Shown: piece after piece, positions 63,122 to 64,000 of the stretch
How positions within the stretch are numbered: position 1 is the stretch's first letter
How the letters are laid out: each line of letters opens with the position of its first letter
Source of the DNA: Oscillospiraceae bacterium
GTDB taxonomy: Bacteria; Bacillota; Clostridia; Oscillospirales; Oscillospiraceae
Reading direction: 5' to 3'
DNA: 64,000 nucleotides
Assembly (NCBI GenBank): GCA_017461445.1
Contig: JAFTXW010000011.1
Span: 1-64,000 of the forward strand
Notes under the pieces: generated by a model
Database searches by the model: none
The model's input: only the letters and a program-made list of their open reading frames with translations
Told to the model about the DNA's origin: nothing
Program-made: the position numbers and the translations under genes

Positions 63122-64000
63122 AGTATTCCTCCCGCATGAAGCCCGGCTAACCGCCCGGAGCTCCATGCCCATTGTAGATTATAGCCGCCGCAGTCGCCGT
63201 CGATGTCCAGCACTTCGCCGCAGGCATAGAGCCCCGGCACGATGCGGCTTTCCATAGTCTTTTCGTCAAATTCTTTTGTCAGGATGCCGCCCGCCGTCAC
63301 TTGGGCACTGTCCATGCCCATGGGCTCCGTCAGGGCCACATCGAAGAACTTCACCGCCCGGACTGCTTCCCCGATTTCCATTTCGGATAATTCTGAAATG
63401 CTCCGCTGGGCAGAGATGCCCGCCGCCTGGGTCAGGACACGGCCAAGGCGGTTATGGAGAATGCCTGTCAGCAGCTCGGAAGCGGGCAGACCGGTGGTTT
63501 TTCTGCGGAAAAGCTCCGATTTCAGGACTTCTTCCCCGATTTCAGGAAGGAAATCCAGGCGGCATTTCCAGTCACCGCTTCCCTGGCAGGCATCCCGTGA
63601 GACCTCAAAAATCACGGGGCCAGACAGGCCGTATTCGGTGAACTGCAATTCTCCCGTGCTTTCGCTGTGGAGAACCTCATTGTGGTAGATCGCTGCGTGG
63701 CAGTTGGCCCGGACGCCTTTCAGGCCCCCGACACCGCCCCAGCCGGATTTCAGCTGGACGAGGGTGGGGCGCAGCTTTGTGCAGTGGTGGCCCAGGCTCC
63801 GCAGGAGCTTGTAGCCGGACATGGTGCCGCCCAGCTTGGTACCTGCCAAACCGCCGCAGGCGATGATGAGTTTGTCGCATTCCACCGTTTCCTCTTTGCA
63901 TTCCAGGCGGAAGCCGCCGGCGGTTTTCTTCACCTTTTCCACCTCGAAGCCCAGCTTTTGGGTGATATTGGGCTTTTCCAGAGCAAAACGCAGCACATCC
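63118..64000 (-). CDS. BaiN/HI0933-type FAD-dependent oxidoreductase (N-terminus beyond window)
   Basis: At least 293 residues are visible; the start lies beyond base 64000. Family stretches: KLIIACGGLAGTKLGGTMSG, LRPTLVQLKSGWGGVGGLKG, ELQFTEYGLSGPVIFEVSRD, EPMGMDSAQVTAGGI, and at the C-terminus GLYACGEVLDIDGDCGGYNL. The FAD-binding N-terminal part is missing from this view. Members reduce flavin-bound substrates; BaiN acts on bile acid intermediates, but most homologues are uncharacterised. Confidence 0.88.
   Translation of the reverse strand, partial: DVLRFALEKPNITQKLGFEVEKVKKTAGGFRLECKEETVECDKLIIACGGLAGTKLGGTMSGYKLLRSLGHHCTKLRPTLVQLKSGWGGVGGLKGVRANCHAAIYHNEVLHSESTGELQFTEYGLSGPVIFEVSRDACQGSGDWKCRLDFLPEIGEEVLKSELFRRKTTGLPASELLTGILHNRLGRVLTQAAGISAQRSISELSEMEIGEAVRAVKFFDVALTEPMGMDSAQVTAGGILTKEFDEKTMESRIVPGLYACGEVLDIDGDCGGYNLQWAWSSGRLAGLHAGGIL

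Noticed and set aside
1-64000. CRISPR array
   Set aside because: No run of regularly spaced identical repeats was seen on either strand; the repeats at 3286-3395, 5871-6002 and 41974-42762 are operator-sized and irregular or promoter-linked.

Overview
The window reads as a chromosomal segment of a GC-rich, spore-forming anaerobe of the Clostridia, most like the Oscillospiraceae/Ruminococcaceae. The basis is the ylxM-ffh-rpsP-khpA-rimM-trmD order, strong GGAGG ribosome-binding sites, a SipL-type SPOCS/LysM spore-coat protein, FeoB with its Cys-rich partner peptide, and Firmicutes-type regulators (HxlR, WYL, AbrB, ImmR/ImmA). No species can be named. No rRNA, tRNA or CRISPR array was seen.

Bases 1 to about 16250 are an accessory region resembling a prophage or integrative element. 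Its left part (1-5829, minus strand) carries a DUF2800 replication-module gene, small unknown genes, a sigma-region-4-like regulator, an XRE-type regulator with four 16-bp operators around its promoter, a DUF6076 zinc-motif protein and a Y-family DNA polymerase. At 5871-6002 two consensus promoters point at each other among repeated GAGAAGTT operators, opposite an ImmR-like repressor and ImmA-like protease. The repressor operon continues through small unknown genes, a frameshifted PD-(D/E)XK nuclease and a DUF7662-like gene. A C5 methyltransferase and a HindVP-like restriction enzyme follow, then an XRE regulator facing a SLOG-domain/zinc-motif operon, and a low-GC pair encoding a secreted and a membrane protein. 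A structured repeat at 16112-16236 marks the probable edge. No integrase lies in the window.

From 16305 the content is core genome: a sortase-type surface protein, an aminotransferase with an AGCS symporter, truA with two small partners, a lipase-like hydrolase, copA (C-terminal copper-chaperone domain with its own ribosome-binding site) divergent from hxlR-degV, thrE, a sirtuin, and the ffh/rpsP/trmD operon. Next come a zinc ABC transporter operon with trmO, an AbrB/methionine-gamma-lyase pair, a DMT transporter, and an iron block. In the iron block, feoB, its Cys-rich partner, an anchored HMA protein and a CydDC-like exporter operon all lie next to GTTAG-N6-CTAAC palindromes typical of a DtxR-type iron repressor.

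The right part holds the remnant of a rhamnulose-phosphate aldolase, a SPOCS/LysM protein, the five-gene branched-chain amino acid ABC operon livJHMGF, a PBP/FHA-FtsW pair, endonuclease IV, a WYL regulator, lipoprotein and membrane genes, a CPBP protease, and two FAD-dependent oxidoreductases, the last cut by the window edge. The most striking observation is upstream of livJ: a promoter, a short ORF whose last 25 residues include 15 Ile/Val/Leu, and a terminator hairpin whose arms can alternatively pair with the bases just after the ORF stop. This is the layout of a translation-coupled transcription attenuator for branched-chain amino acid uptake.
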